Source of the DNA: Candidatus Omnitrophica bacterium UBA6210
GTDB taxonomy: Bacteria; Omnitrophota; Gorgyraeia; Velamenicoccales; Velamenicoccaceae
Length of the DNA: 64,000 nucleotides
NCBI GenBank assembly: GCA_002421805.1
Contig: DISM01000005.1
Span: forward strand, 54,584 to 118,583
Direction: 5' to 3'
Shown: positions 53,524 through 61,862 of the stretch, piece by piece
Layout: every line of letters starts with the position of its first letter
Position numbering within the stretch: the first letter of the stretch is position 1
Program-made: the position numbers and the translations under genes
Notes under the pieces: model-generated
What the model was told of the DNA's origin: nothing
The model's input: only the letters and a program-made list of their open reading frames with translations
The model's database searches: none

Positions 53524-53677
53524 GGGGTATCCCGCAGCGTTCTGCCGCTCAGGAGGCCGTCGTTGTTTGTCTTTTGATACGTTCGGCGGCGTCCCGAAAG
53601 GTCCGCCTCAGGATCAACCCTGAGCAGATCCCCGGCTATGTTTTTGGGCTTTGGGGGGACGAATGGGTTGAATTTTC

Positions 53678-53706
53678 TTGTCAAAACAAGGGTTTCAGTA
53701 TAATAT
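53678..53706 (+). promoter_or_regulatory. Putative promoter of tRNA-Met
   Basis: TTGTCA (53678-53683), 17-base gap, TAATAT (53701-53706), 85 bases before the tRNA. A hairpin with GCCC/GGGC and outer GATGAT/ATCATC arms lies between. The rest of the 53524-53790 gap shows only small stem-loops (for example CTCAGG/CCTGAG) and no gene. Confidence 0.55.
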
Positions 53707-53790
53707 GGTCGGGTATTTAGACGTTTTTTTATTGATGATCAGCGCCCTTTGACGGGCTTTTATCATCTTGCTCAATTTTTGAAAACATAT

Positions 53791-53867
53791 GGCGGAGTAG
53801 CTCAGCCTGATAGAGCACGCGGCTCATACCCGCTTGGTCGGTGGTTTAAATCCACTCTCCGCCACCA
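53791..53867 (+). tRNA. tRNA with CAT anticodon, most likely elongator tRNA-Met
   Basis: Acceptor GGCGGAG/CTCCGCC, D arm GCTC-AGCCTGATA-GAGC, anticodon loop CTCATAC, T loop TTTAAAT, encoded CCA. The first base pair is intact and the anticodon stem lacks three consecutive G-C pairs of the GGG/CCC type, so it is not an initiator. tRNA-Ile2 (CAT modified by TilS, also encoded here) cannot be excluded. D-loop position 19 is A and T-loop position 56 is T, an unusual compensated tertiary pair. Confidence 0.9.
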
Positions 53868-54081
53868 GATTTTGCTGTCCCGCGGAATTCGGTAAAATCT
53901 GTCCCGAGTTTCAGCGTGATTTTCTTCGGAAACGAGGGACAGGGTCATTGAGAGAGTGGTCAAAGGTTTTCCCTCGCGGCGAGAATCAGCGATGGCCGCT
54001 CGGGATCAATTCCGGCATGAAAGTTATGTTCGCTTCGCTCCATAACTTTCGCCGTCATTGTAAATCCACTCTCCGCCACCA
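53868..54081 (+). mobile_element. Small element duplicating the tRNA-Met 3' end
   Basis: The last 21 bases of the tRNA (53847-53867) recur exactly at 54061-54081, 214 bp downstream. Between them are a stem CAGATTTT/AAAATCTG that starts in the tRNA end, CTGTCCC/GGGACAG, and a 10-bp hairpin GAAAGTTATG-TTCGCTTCGCTC-CATAACTTTC (54019-54050). Excision at the repeats would put the tRNA directly next to its terminator at 54091. No integrase is present. Confidence 0.75.
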
Positions 54082-54090
54082 TTCTTTTAT

Positions 54091-54124
54091 CCCGTCAGTG
54101 GCTATGGGCTCTGACGGGGTTTTG
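54091..54124 (+). terminator. Terminator of the tRNA-Met transcript
   Basis: CCCGTCAG (54091-54098) and CTGACGGG (54111-54118) form a perfect 8-bp stem followed by GTTTTG. Confidence 0.75.
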
Positions 54125-54162
54125 CTATAACCGGACATTCATTATTAAGGAGATGGGGGGCG

Positions 54163-54861
54163 ATGATGAGAGCAAGATGCGGCAAGTTTTTTCTTTTGTT
54201 GTTTTTGTGTGCCGCATGCACGGCCTTTTCATCGGAATATAAAGGAGAAGAAATCACATATGCGATTTCTCCCATCGGCCGGGCAGAGTATCGTGACCTT
54301 GGGCTGGTCGATGTTGACGGCCGCAAGATCAGCCTGATCACCTTTAGAACGGTTGTTCCCGGTTTTAACGATCTGGAGAAGATATACGCGGATCCGCAGA
54401 CGGGGTTACCTGTTAGGGTGGAACGGGACATCTCGTGGGCATTTTCAAAAGAGAACCTTACGGAAGAGTATTCGGCCGCGGATCATACGCTGGTCATTAA
54501 AAAGTTCATTGGCGGAAAGCAGGTCAAGGAATACAGGTTTAAGGCGGACGGGCCGATCCACAATGCGGTCCTTTTGCCTTTTTATCTGCGCCGCGTGGAG
54601 AATCTGGCAGTAGGGTGGAATTATGAGATTCGGCTTCCGGATGTGTTCAAGGTCTCCCTGGCGTCGGTGGATGAGATCGAGGTTTCAGGTAAAAAATACA
54701 AGGCCTACCACTTTGTCAGCGAACCTCGTAAGTTTGAGATATGGATCTCCAGCGATGCTGCCAGGGTCCCGTTGGTGATCAAAGGCATGGGGGGGCTGGG
54801 TTACACCTTGCGCATGAAGAGTCATGTTCTTGCCGGCGCGGACCAGGCCGGCGCAAAATGA
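54163..54861 (+). CDS. DUF3108-like exported lipoprotein
   Basis: 232 residues. Signal peptide FFLLLFLCAACTAFSS has two candidate lipobox cysteines. The mature part (YKGEEITYAISPIGRAEYRDLG, LEKIYADPQTGLPVRVERD, FEIWISSDAARVPLVIKG) has the layout of DUF3108 periplasmic beta proteins. Shine-Dalgarno AAGGAG is followed by ATG ATG. Function is unknown. It is near envelope and pilin genes but not obviously in one operon. Confidence 0.78.
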   Translation: MMRARCGKFFLLLFLCAACTAFSSEYKGEEITYAISPIGRAEYRDLGLVDVDGRKISLITFRTVVPGFNDLEKIYADPQTGLPVRVERDISWAFSKENLTEEYSAADHTLVIKKFIGGKQVKEYRFKADGPIHNAVLLPFYLRRVENLAVGWNYEIRLPDVFKVSLASVDEIEVSGKKYKAYHFVSEPRKFEIWISSDAARVPLVIKGMGGLGYTLRMKSHVLAGADQAGAK

Positions 54862-54899
54862 GGGCATGCCTCCTGGACAGCACGTTCCCATCTTCGACA

Positions 54900-54928
54900 T
54901 TGCTCTTTTTTTTGGAATGTGATAAGAT
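54900..54928 (+). promoter_or_regulatory. Putative promoter of the pilin gene at 54937
   Basis: TTGCTC (54900-54905), 17-base gap, TAAGAT (54923-54928). The start codon is only nine bases further on, so a transcript from here would be nearly leaderless. Confidence 0.45.
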
Positions 54929-54936
54929 TTTTTGTA

Positions 54937-55368
54937 ATGAAGGAGAATAGCTGCAAGCCCTTAATCGTAAAGCGTGAAGGTTTCACGCTGGTCGAGTTCG
55001 TCGCGATCGTTATCATCATGGGTGTTTTGGCGAGCATCGCCTTGCCCTTGTTGATCAAAGGGACGGAGCGGGCGAGGGTGAACGAGGCCAAGACGGTCCT
55101 GGGCGCCTTGCGCCGGGCGCAATTGAGATATGCCGTCAGTTATGCCGTCTATACCAGCAACAGCGGTCTTTTGGACATCAATCTCCCGCCGGCAAAGTAT
55201 TTCACCTATTCGGCCCTGGGAGGGACAGACCTTGACGGGGCCGGCTTTCCTGTGGCAACCGCAACCCGAACGACTTACGAGAGTTTTCAAGCCATCAGTT
55301 GCCGTTTCAATGTCACGGCCGGCGGCAATTTCACGGCAAACACGAGTCAATGCATGCAATTGATCTAA
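54937..55368 (+). CDS. Type IV prepilin-like protein
   Basis: 143 residues. The leader MKENSCKPLIVKREG precedes FTLVEFVAIVIIMGVLASIA (Glu+5 present). The spine AKTVLGALRRAQLRYAVSYA and the region LLDINLPPAKYFTYSALGG resemble the pilin at 1045, which has NLDLNLPAAKYYTY at the same place. This is a distant paralogue of that pilin, away from the main pilin cluster. Two cysteines (near residues 120 and 140) may form a disulfide. Confidence 0.88.
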   Translation: MKENSCKPLIVKREGFTLVEFVAIVIIMGVLASIALPLLIKGTERARVNEAKTVLGALRRAQLRYAVSYAVYTSNSGLLDINLPPAKYFTYSALGGTDLDGAGFPVATATRTTYESFQAISCRFNVTAGGNFTANTSQCMQLI

Positions 55369-55417
55369 TCCCTGTCGGTTTTATTTTTTAAGGCCGGCCC
55401 CCCAAAGAGGAGATTTT

Positions 55418-55897
55418 GTGGTTTATAAATTTATCACCCGTTCCAAAGGTGTGGTTGTTTTTGCGATTTCCCTGATCGCCTTCGGCGCTTTTAACGCCTT
55501 TCTTATGGTCCTTTCCATGGCCTTGATGAGCTTAAGGAATCTCCCGGACGTCGCAGCGGTCGTGCCGGCGGGGATGATCTCCCTGCCCGTCTTCTGGTTG
55601 TCGTCTATCATGAACCTTCTGATCTTCTTGTCATGGGTCGTCTGCGGCATCGGCGCCCTGCATTTAAAGGACTGGGCGCGCCAGACCCTGCGCGTCGTCA
55701 TGTCCGTGTATCTTATCAATCTTTTGGTCAATATTTTTCTCAATGTTTTTCTGGCGCAGGAAGTCATGACAGCTGTCCCTGTCGCTTTTCTGATCGGGGG
55801 GATCGTCCTGTCTCTGTCCTATTACCTTGGTTTGATCTATTTTTTTTCCCATCCAAACGTTGTGCGCCAATTCAGATACGGTGTCCCTCCGGCTTGA
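55418..55897 (+). CDS. Hypothetical membrane protein with four transmembrane helices
   Basis: 159 residues, no family recognised. Four hydrophobic helices (VVVFAISLIAFGAFNAFLMV; SLPVFWLSSIMNLLIFLSWVV; VVMSVYLINLLVNIFLNVFL; AFLIGGIVLSLSYYLGLIYFF) are joined by short loops, with a basic end. The start is GTG with GAGGAGAT upstream. It lies between a pilin gene and tilS. Confidence 0.7.
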   Translation: MVYKFITRSKGVVVFAISLIAFGAFNAFLMVLSMALMSLRNLPDVAAVVPAGMISLPVFWLSSIMNLLIFLSWVVCGIGALHLKDWARQTLRVVMSVYLINLLVNIFLNVFLAQEVMTAVPVAFLIGGIVLSLSYYLGLIYFFSHPNVVRQFRYGVPPA

Positions 55898-55925
55898 TCC
55901 CGCCTGAAACTCGATGGGTGTCCTT

Positions 55926-56945
55926 ATGTATGCATGCGTCAAGAAGACCGTAGAGGCTTACCGGATGTTTTCGCCGCAAGACAAGGTGCTGGCGGCTGTT
56001 TCCGGCGGTCCGGATTCTGTCGCGCTTCTGAGTATTTTGAAGCGCTTCCAGGGCGCCTTCGGTCTGGAAATTTTCGTCGCTTCCTTCGATCACGGCATCC
56101 GCAAGGGCTCTAAACACGATGTGGCGTTCGTCAGACAGCTGGCAGACGCCATGGGGTATCCTTTTTTCACGCAACGGTTGAAACGCAAGGCGCGCCATGG
56201 TCGTCTTTCGGAAGACTCTTTGCGCCGGGCCCGCTATGATTTTCTGATGAGGGTCTGCGCCGGGACAGGGGCGAACGTTATGGCGTTGGGGCATACGCGC
56301 GACGACCAGGCGGAGACGGTCCTGATGCGCCTTTTGCGGGGCAGCGGATTATGGGGACTGACGGCCGTATTGCCGGTGAGGCGCCAGGGGGCGGTGAAGA
56401 TCGTCCGTCCGTTGATCGGCGTCTGCAGGAAAGATATCCTTAAATATCTGCGTAAAGAACGGATGGATTACCGCACGGATGAAACGAACGCGCAAGAGGT
56501 CTACCTGCGCAACAAGATCCGTCTCACGCTTCTGCCTTTTCTCGAAAAAGAATTCAATGCCAATGTCAGAGAAGTGCTTGTGAACACGGCCTTGTCCGTG
56601 GGCGCAGATTATGATTATCTGGATCACCAAGCTTCTGATTTTCTCAGGCACCACAGCCGCACGAGCGCCGGCCGGTTGTTGATCGCAGAAGGACCGCTGA
56701 AGGCGCTGGATATTGCGTTGAGGCGCGTGGTCTGGAGGACGGCGATCTCGTCAGTGACGGGGATTTCCGGCCTTATCGGGTTCCGGCATACCACCGAACT
56801 GGAAGATCTCTTGTTCGGCCGCCCTGCCGGATCCGAGGTCCATCTGCCCGGGGGCGTGATCGGGTCCAAAGCCTCGCGCGCGCTTTCTTTTTTTTGCCGC
56901 ACAACCCGGCCCCTTCCAAAAAAACAGGATGCGCATCGATGGTAG
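55926..56945 (+). CDS. tilS: tRNA(Ile)-lysidine synthase
   Basis: About 339 residues. PP-loop AAVSGGPDSVALL, then ASFDHGIRKGS, GHTRDDQAETVLMRLLRGSG and RNKIRLTLLPFLEKEFN. TilS converts C34 of tRNA-Ile2 (CAT) to lysidine so it reads AUA. The C-terminal domain is short, as in compact TilS forms. An alternative ATG lies at 55914. ftsH follows, a common pairing. Confidence 0.93.
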   Translation: MYACVKKTVEAYRMFSPQDKVLAAVSGGPDSVALLSILKRFQGAFGLEIFVASFDHGIRKGSKHDVAFVRQLADAMGYPFFTQRLKRKARHGRLSEDSLRRARYDFLMRVCAGTGANVMALGHTRDDQAETVLMRLLRGSGLWGLTAVLPVRRQGAVKIVRPLIGVCRKDILKYLRKERMDYRTDETNAQEVYLRNKIRLTLLPFLEKEFNANVREVLVNTALSVGADYDYLDHQASDFLRHHSRTSAGRLLIAEGPLKALDIALRRVVWRTAISSVTGISGLIGFRHTTELEDLLFGRPAGSEVHLPGGVIGSKASRALSFFCRTTRPLPKKQDAHRW

Positions 56946-56987
56946 AAGAGAATGGGCGCCAAGGCCGCGTCATTTCCAAAAGAAGAT

Positions 56988-57015
56988 TTGCTTTTAACAA
57001 GCATTGGGTTATAAT
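56988..57015 (+). promoter_or_regulatory. Putative ftsH promoter
   Basis: TTGCTT (56988-56993), 16-base gap, perfect TATAAT (57010-57015). The start codon at 57025 follows by nine bases, leaving almost no leader. Confidence 0.5.
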
Positions 57016-57024
57016 AGGAAAACT

Positions 57025-58884
57025 ATGAAAAATCCCAATTCCCGCAAAACGAAACAGTCTCCGATGCAAGGATTTAAAAAGAACAATCTTTCTGTCTTTG
57101 TGTGGGTCCTTTTTATTGTCGGTACCCTTTATCTGATGGGGCTGATGCAGAATAACGGGGCGGCCCGTAAAGAACTCTCATACACCGAGTTCTACCGCGT
57201 GTTGACAGAGGAACCGTCGCGGCTCAAGGTTGTTACGATGTCCGAGGATATTTTGCAGGGAGAGTTTGTCAGCGGCTCGCGCTTTTTCGTCAATATCCCC
57301 GCCGATGACAAAGACCTTTTGGCGTTGTTGCGCACCCATGCGCCCGATTTCCAGGTCAAGCCGGCCCGCACCATCTGGACGAATCTTTTGTTTTCCCTGG
57401 GTCCCGTCGTCCTGTTCATCGCCTTCCTGTGGTATTTCAGTTATCGCGGAGCGGAGGTAGGCAACAGGATCTGGTCCTTCGGCAAGGTGAAGGCGCGGCT
57501 GGGGACGGACTCCAAGGAAAAGGTGACGTTTGCCGATGTGGCGGGCGTCGATGAAGCCAAGGAAGAACTTCAGGAAGTCATTGAATTCCTGAAGGACCCC
57601 AAGAAGTTCCAGCGCCTGGGCGGCAAGATCCCCAAGGGCGTACTTCTTGTTGGCCCTCCGGGTTGCGGCAAGACGTTGATCGCCAAGGCTGTCGCCGGCG
57701 AAGCCAACGTCCCTTTCTTTAATATCAGCGGTTCCGATTTTGTCGAGATGTTCGTCGGCGTCGGCGCGTCGCGCGTCAGGGACCTTTTTGAACAGGCCCG
57801 AAAAGCCGCAAAGACCTTTGGGCGGGGCGCGATTATTTTCATCGACGAGATCGATGCCGTGGGCCGCCTGCGTTTTTCCGGGATCGGCGGCGGGCACGAC
57901 GAGAGGGAGCAGACCTTGAACCAGCTTCTTGTGGAGATGGACGGGTTTGATCCGCAGGAAGGCATTATCCTTATTGCCGCGACCAACAGGCCGGATACTC
58001 TCGACCCCGCTTTATTGAGACCCGGCCGTTTCGACCGTCATGTGGTCATTGACAGGCCCGACATCAAGGGGCGCGAGGCGATCCTGAAGGTGCATTCTGC
58101 AAAAATCAAGCTGGCGGCTGACGTCAATCTCGAGGCGATCGCCAGGCAGACACCGGGTTTTTCCGGGGCGGACCTGGCCAACCTTTGCAATGAAGCCGCT
58201 TTGCTGGCGGCGCGTTATGACAAGGAGGCCGTAGGCAAAAAGGAGATGGAGGCGGCTATTGAACGCGTGGTCGCCGGTCCCGAGCGCAAGAGCCGCGTGA
58301 TCAGCCCCAAGGAAAAAGAGATCGTGGCTTTCCATGAAGCCGGGCACACGCTTATTTCTCTTTTGACGCCGGAGGTTGACCCGTTGCACAAGGTTTCCAT
58401 TATTCCCCGCGGCGTGGCCGCCCTGGGTTATACGTTACAAATGCCCTTGCAGGACCGCTATATCATGACGAAGAGCGAGCTGATCGGCCGCATCACGGTG
58501 CTTTTGGCCGGCCGTGCGTCCGAGAGCCTTTATCTTCAGGACATCACGACGGGTTCTGAGAACGATATCGAGGTCGCGACGCAGATGGCCCGGCGCATGG
58601 TGTGCGAATTCGGCATGTCTGAAAAGATCGGTTATCTGACCCTTGGCCATCGGCAGGGCCTTGTCTTTTTGGGAAAGAACCTTTCGGAAGAACGCAACTA
58701 CAGCGATGAGACTGCCAAGCTTATCGACGATGAGATCAAGGTGATCATCGACTCGTGTTACAACCGGGCAAGGCTCCTTTTGGAGCAGAATAAAGACAAG
58801 CTGACGCTTTTGGCCAATACTTTGCGGGAACGCGAAGTCATGGATGCCGAAGAGGTCAAGAAGCTGCTGGGTTTCGCGTTATAA
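57025..58884 (+). CDS. ftsH: Membrane ATP-dependent zinc metalloprotease FtsH
   Basis: About 619 residues. Two N-terminal membrane helices surround a small periplasmic domain, then comes the AAA+ module: Walker A GPPGCGKT, Walker B IIFIDEIDAVG, and the SRH with ATNRPDTLDPALLRPGRFDR. The protease domain has HEAGH (about 437-441). It degrades misassembled membrane proteins and regulators. The pore motif FVEMFVGVGASRVRD is present. Confidence 0.97.
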   Translation: MKNPNSRKTKQSPMQGFKKNNLSVFVWVLFIVGTLYLMGLMQNNGAARKELSYTEFYRVLTEEPSRLKVVTMSEDILQGEFVSGSRFFVNIPADDKDLLALLRTHAPDFQVKPARTIWTNLLFSLGPVVLFIAFLWYFSYRGAEVGNRIWSFGKVKARLGTDSKEKVTFADVAGVDEAKEELQEVIEFLKDPKKFQRLGGKIPKGVLLVGPPGCGKTLIAKAVAGEANVPFFNISGSDFVEMFVGVGASRVRDLFEQARKAAKTFGRGAIIFIDEIDAVGRLRFSGIGGGHDEREQTLNQLLVEMDGFDPQEGIILIAATNRPDTLDPALLRPGRFDRHVVIDRPDIKGREAILKVHSAKIKLAADVNLEAIARQTPGFSGADLANLCNEAALLAARYDKEAVGKKEMEAAIERVVAGPERKSRVISPKEKEIVAFHEAGHTLISLLTPEVDPLHKVSIIPRGVAALGYTLQMPLQDRYIMTKSELIGRITVLLAGRASESLYLQDITTGSENDIEVATQMARRMVCEFGMSEKIGYLTLGHRQGLVFLGKNLSEERNYSDETAKLIDDEIKVIIDSCYNRARLLLEQNKDKLTLLANTLREREVMDAEEVKKLLGFAL

Positions 58885-58891
58885 GCCGCCT

Positions 58892-60094
58892 ATGGTGCCA
58901 CGCGTTCTCGTCTTTAAAAATTCCGCCGATCTCTTAATGGAATTCAAGCGTATCGGCGTCGATGCGGGTGGCATGAAGATCATGCGCCCCAAGGCCTTCC
59001 TGCGCGTTGTCAAAATTTCGAACGTCCCCGGTTTCTGCGCCAATATCCTCAAACAGGAAATGCTTTCTTTCGGCGGGGATGTCGCCCTGAGCCGCGGCTC
59101 GATCACCGGCACCGACGCGCATACCGACTGTCTCCTTTTGGGGACTCTCGCCCAGTATGCGTCATTATCCTCCAAATTAAAAAAACAGCCGTTCGGCCTT
59201 TCCGAGCTCGGGGGCCGTATACAGACAAGCCTCCTCCATGCAGATGGAGAAGGGGTGTCGCTGAATCTGCCTCGCCGTCGCCTTCGCCTGGGGCACAGGA
59301 CTCTCATCATGGGGATCCTTAATGCCACGACGGATTCATTCAGCGGGGACGGGATCCTGGGGATGGACCCATGGCGCGCCCTCGCCATGGCCCGCCGCAT
59401 GGTGGATGACGGCGCGGATATCCTTGATATCGGGGGAGAGTCCAGCCGTCCTGGGTCGCGGCGGATTTCCGCAAAGGATGAATTGAAACGCGTCCTGCCA
59501 TTTTTGAAATTATTTGCAAAATCCCTTCCGGCGGCGGTTCTCTCCATCGATACGACAAAAAGCGAGGTGGCCCACGCGGCCCTCGATTGTGGCGTTCATA
59601 TTGTCAACGATATTTCGGCTCTCAGGAACGACAGAAAGATGGCCGGGCTCGTCGCGCGTTACGGGGCGGCTGTCGTCCTGATGCACATGAAGGGGGCGCC
59701 GCGCACGATGCAGAAGTCTCCTCGTTACGATGATTTGATGGAGGAGGTCGCGGGCTTCTTGGACGCATCAATAAAAAAAGCACTTGATAGTGGCATCCGG
59801 CAAGATAGAATAATAATCGACCCGGGCATCGGTTTCGGCAAGACCCTGGCCCATAACACAGAGATCATTGAGAAGCTGTCTGAATTAAAGGTGTTCGGCC
59901 GGCCGATCCTTGCGGGCGTGTCCCGCAAATGGTTTATCGGCAAGATCCTCGGTGCAGAGGTTTCCGAGAGGCTTTGGGGGACGGCCGCGGCGGTCTGCGC
60001 CGCCATCGCCGGCGGCGCGGATATCGTGCGGGTGCATGATGTCCGTCAGATCAAAGAGGTTGTCCGCGTCTGGGATGCGATCCATAAAAGGTGA
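58892..60094 (+). CDS. folP: Dihydropteroate synthase with an N-terminal extension
   Basis: About 400 residues; the catalytic barrel starts near residue 139 (LIMGILNATTDSFSGDG). It has GADILDIGGESSRPGSRRI, IDTTKSEVAHAALD, IVNDISAL, DPGIGFGKTLAHN and SRKWFIGKIL. The ~135-residue extension (for example PGFCANILKQEMLSFGGDVALSRG) has no clear family and is longer than in classic FolP; similar extended forms are known from some anaerobes. The ATG at 58892 is preferred. Confidence 0.93.
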   Translation: MVPRVLVFKNSADLLMEFKRIGVDAGGMKIMRPKAFLRVVKISNVPGFCANILKQEMLSFGGDVALSRGSITGTDAHTDCLLLGTLAQYASLSSKLKKQPFGLSELGGRIQTSLLHADGEGVSLNLPRRRLRLGHRTLIMGILNATTDSFSGDGILGMDPWRALAMARRMVDDGADILDIGGESSRPGSRRISAKDELKRVLPFLKLFAKSLPAAVLSIDTTKSEVAHAALDCGVHIVNDISALRNDRKMAGLVARYGAAVVLMHMKGAPRTMQKSPRYDDLMEEVAGFLDASIKKALDSGIRQDRIIIDPGIGFGKTLAHNTEIIEKLSELKVFGRPILAGVSRKWFIGKILGAEVSERLWGTAAAVCAAIAGGADIVRVHDVRQIKEVVRVWDAIHKR

Positions 60095-60099
60095 ACGCG

Positions 60100-60894
60100 A
60101 TGTGGTATGCCATTGTCGAGTTTTTTAACGTGTATTGGTCGGTGTTAAAACCGGTCATCGAGATCACGATCCTGTGGTTTGTTTTTTTCAGGATCATGAT
60201 CTTTTTCGAGGGGACGCGCGCCGGCCAGGTCTGGAAGGGCATTTTTATCCTTGTCGTCGCGTTCTTCCTGGCCCAAAAGCTGGGCTTGAATACCCTGGAT
60301 TGGATCCTGACAAAGTTGTTTGCCATATCGGTCATCGCGATCATTGTCATTTTCCAGCCGGAGTTACGGTTCGGGCTGGCGCGTCTGGGGCAACCGCATC
60401 TTTTCGGGACGGGCTTGAAGGAAGAAGAAGTCGACGACATGATCCGTCAAATCGGCACGGCGTTATTTTATTTGTCCCAGAGACGGATCGGAGGGATCGT
60501 CGCGATAGAGCGCGAAGACCGTCTGAAGAGCTATATCAACAGCGGTATTCTTGTCCAGGCGCAGATCACGCCGGAATTGATCGAGACCATTTTTACGCCG
60601 CCATCGCCTTTACACGATGGTGGTGTCATCATCCAAGGCAACACCTTGGTCGCGGCAAGCTGTTTGTTCCCTTTGGCTCAGAATCCGTATCTTAGCCATG
60701 CCTTGGGAACCCGTCACCGGGCGGCCCTGGGTATCAGCGAGGAGACGGATGCCGTCGTCCTGGTTGTTTCAGAACAGACGGGGTTGGTTTCCCTGGCTGT
60801 CGGCGGACGGCTGACACAGGGGTTGACGCGCGAGGAATTCTCGCAGTCCCTGCGCGATCAACTCGTCCAGACAAAGAAACACGGCGTTTCCTGA
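60100..60894 (+). CDS. cdaA: Diadenylate cyclase (c-di-AMP synthase)
   Basis: About 264 residues. Three N-terminal transmembrane helices are followed by a DAC domain. The active-site loop reads SPLHDGGVII (DGG where most CdaA have DGA), and the second motif is GTRHRAALGIS. It makes c-di-AMP, a regulator of potassium and wall homeostasis. The ATG at 60100 follows AAAGGTG; GTG at 60091 is possible. It follows folP and precedes a tiny CdaR-like anchor. Confidence 0.94.
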   Translation: MWYAIVEFFNVYWSVLKPVIEITILWFVFFRIMIFFEGTRAGQVWKGIFILVVAFFLAQKLGLNTLDWILTKLFAISVIAIIVIFQPELRFGLARLGQPHLFGTGLKEEEVDDMIRQIGTALFYLSQRRIGGIVAIEREDRLKSYINSGILVQAQITPELIETIFTPPSPLHDGGVIIQGNTLVAASCLFPLAQNPYLSHALGTRHRAALGISEETDAVVLVVSEQTGLVSLAVGGRLTQGLTREEFSQSLRDQLVQTKKHGVS

Positions 60895-60922
60895 GGGTTT
60901 GCAAGATTCACGGAGAACACGT

Positions 60923-61048
60923 ATGGGCGCACCGAAGAAGATCCTGGAAGATTTTAAAAAGTGGTTCACGTATTACCCCTTATACAAGATCCTCGCGTTG
61001 ATCCTTGCGGTCGTCGTTTACCTTTACGTTAACGGAGAATTTAAATAA
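60923..61048 (+). CDS. 41-residue membrane protein resembling the N-terminal anchor of CdaR/YbbR
   Basis: ATG at 60923, then MGAPKKILEDFKKWF, one transmembrane helix (YKILALILAVVVYLYV) and NGEFK before the stop. CdaR proteins begin with a very similar basic-hydrophobic segment ending at such a motif, but continue into several periplasmic YbbR domains that are absent here. It sits 28 bases after cdaA with GGAGAA as a possible Shine-Dalgarno. Likely a minimal CdaA partner, or the surviving anchor of a lost cdaR. Confidence 0.68.
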   Translation: MGAPKKILEDFKKWFTYYPLYKILALILAVVVYLYVNGEFK

Positions 61049-61125
61049 GACACATCTTGGGAAGGCGTCAGCCGGGTCCGGCGGTTCCATGCCGGCCCGA
61101 TCCCGGGGTGTAGAAAGAACGCGTC

Positions 61126-61854
61126 ATGCCTCAATTGGGGGTGAATATAGACCATATCGCGACGCTTCGGCAGCAACGCCGTGCGCCTTACCCGGACCTT
61201 CTTTTTGCTGCCAGGATTTGCGAGAATGCCGGTGCCGATTCCATTGTGGCGCATTTGCGTGAAGACCGCAGGCATATCCAGGATGCCGACGTCTTTGCCT
61301 TGCGCAAAACAGTAACGAAAAAGTTCAATCTGGAAATGTCCATTGCGGATGAGATTGTCGGGATCGCCTGCCGTCTGAAGCCGCATCAGGCAACCCTTGT
61401 ACCCGAGCGCCGTCAGGAATTAACGACGGAAGGGGGGCTGGATGTTATCCGTCACGGAACGCGGGTGGCCAGAGCGGTTGCGAGGCTTAAAGACAGGAAT
61501 ATTGATGTGAGTCTTTTTATCGAGCCGAGCCGCCGCCAGATCAAAATGGCTTGGGATGTCGGCGCAGGCATGATCGAACTGCATACGGGCCATTACGCCG
61601 ATTGCCGGATCCCGAAGGACAGGAGGAAGATGCTTGCGGAACTTCGGGAAGCCGCGGCTTATGCCCGTGACCTGGGCCTGATTGTGAACGCCGGCCACGG
61701 CCTGGATTATGAAAACGTCTGCCCTGTGGCATCGATGAGGGGTATGCACGAACTGAACATCGGTTATGCGATCGTTTGTTACTCTATTTTTTTGGGCCTG
61801 GAGCGCGCGGTCCGCCAGATGAAGGCCCTGGTGACAAACACCGGGAAGTCTTGA
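61126..61854 (+). CDS. pdxJ: Pyridoxine 5'-phosphate synthase
   Basis: A 242-residue TIM barrel that condenses DXP with the PdxA product. Signatures: LGVNIDHIATLRQQR, GADSIVAHLREDRRHIQD, NLEMSIADEIV, LVPERRQELTTEGGLDV, ELHTGHYAD and NAGHGLDYENV. Together with pdxA it shows the DXP-dependent route. acpS starts nine bases after it, as in many bacteria. Confidence 0.97.
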   Translation: MPQLGVNIDHIATLRQQRRAPYPDLLFAARICENAGADSIVAHLREDRRHIQDADVFALRKTVTKKFNLEMSIADEIVGIACRLKPHQATLVPERRQELTTEGGLDVIRHGTRVARAVARLKDRNIDVSLFIEPSRRQIKMAWDVGAGMIELHTGHYADCRIPKDRRKMLAELREAAAYARDLGLIVNAGHGLDYENVCPVASMRGMHELNIGYAIVCYSIFLGLERAVRQMKALVTNTGKS

Positions 61855-61862
61855 GAGGGTGT

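Noticed and set aside
53524..53790. Riboswitch or T-box in the gap before tRNA-Met
   Set aside because: Only small independent stems are visible and no conserved core of a known class was recognised.
53868..54162. Integrated prophage or genomic island at tRNA-Met
   Set aside because: Only about 200 bp separate the repeated tRNA ends and no integrase or phage gene is present; kept only as a small element.
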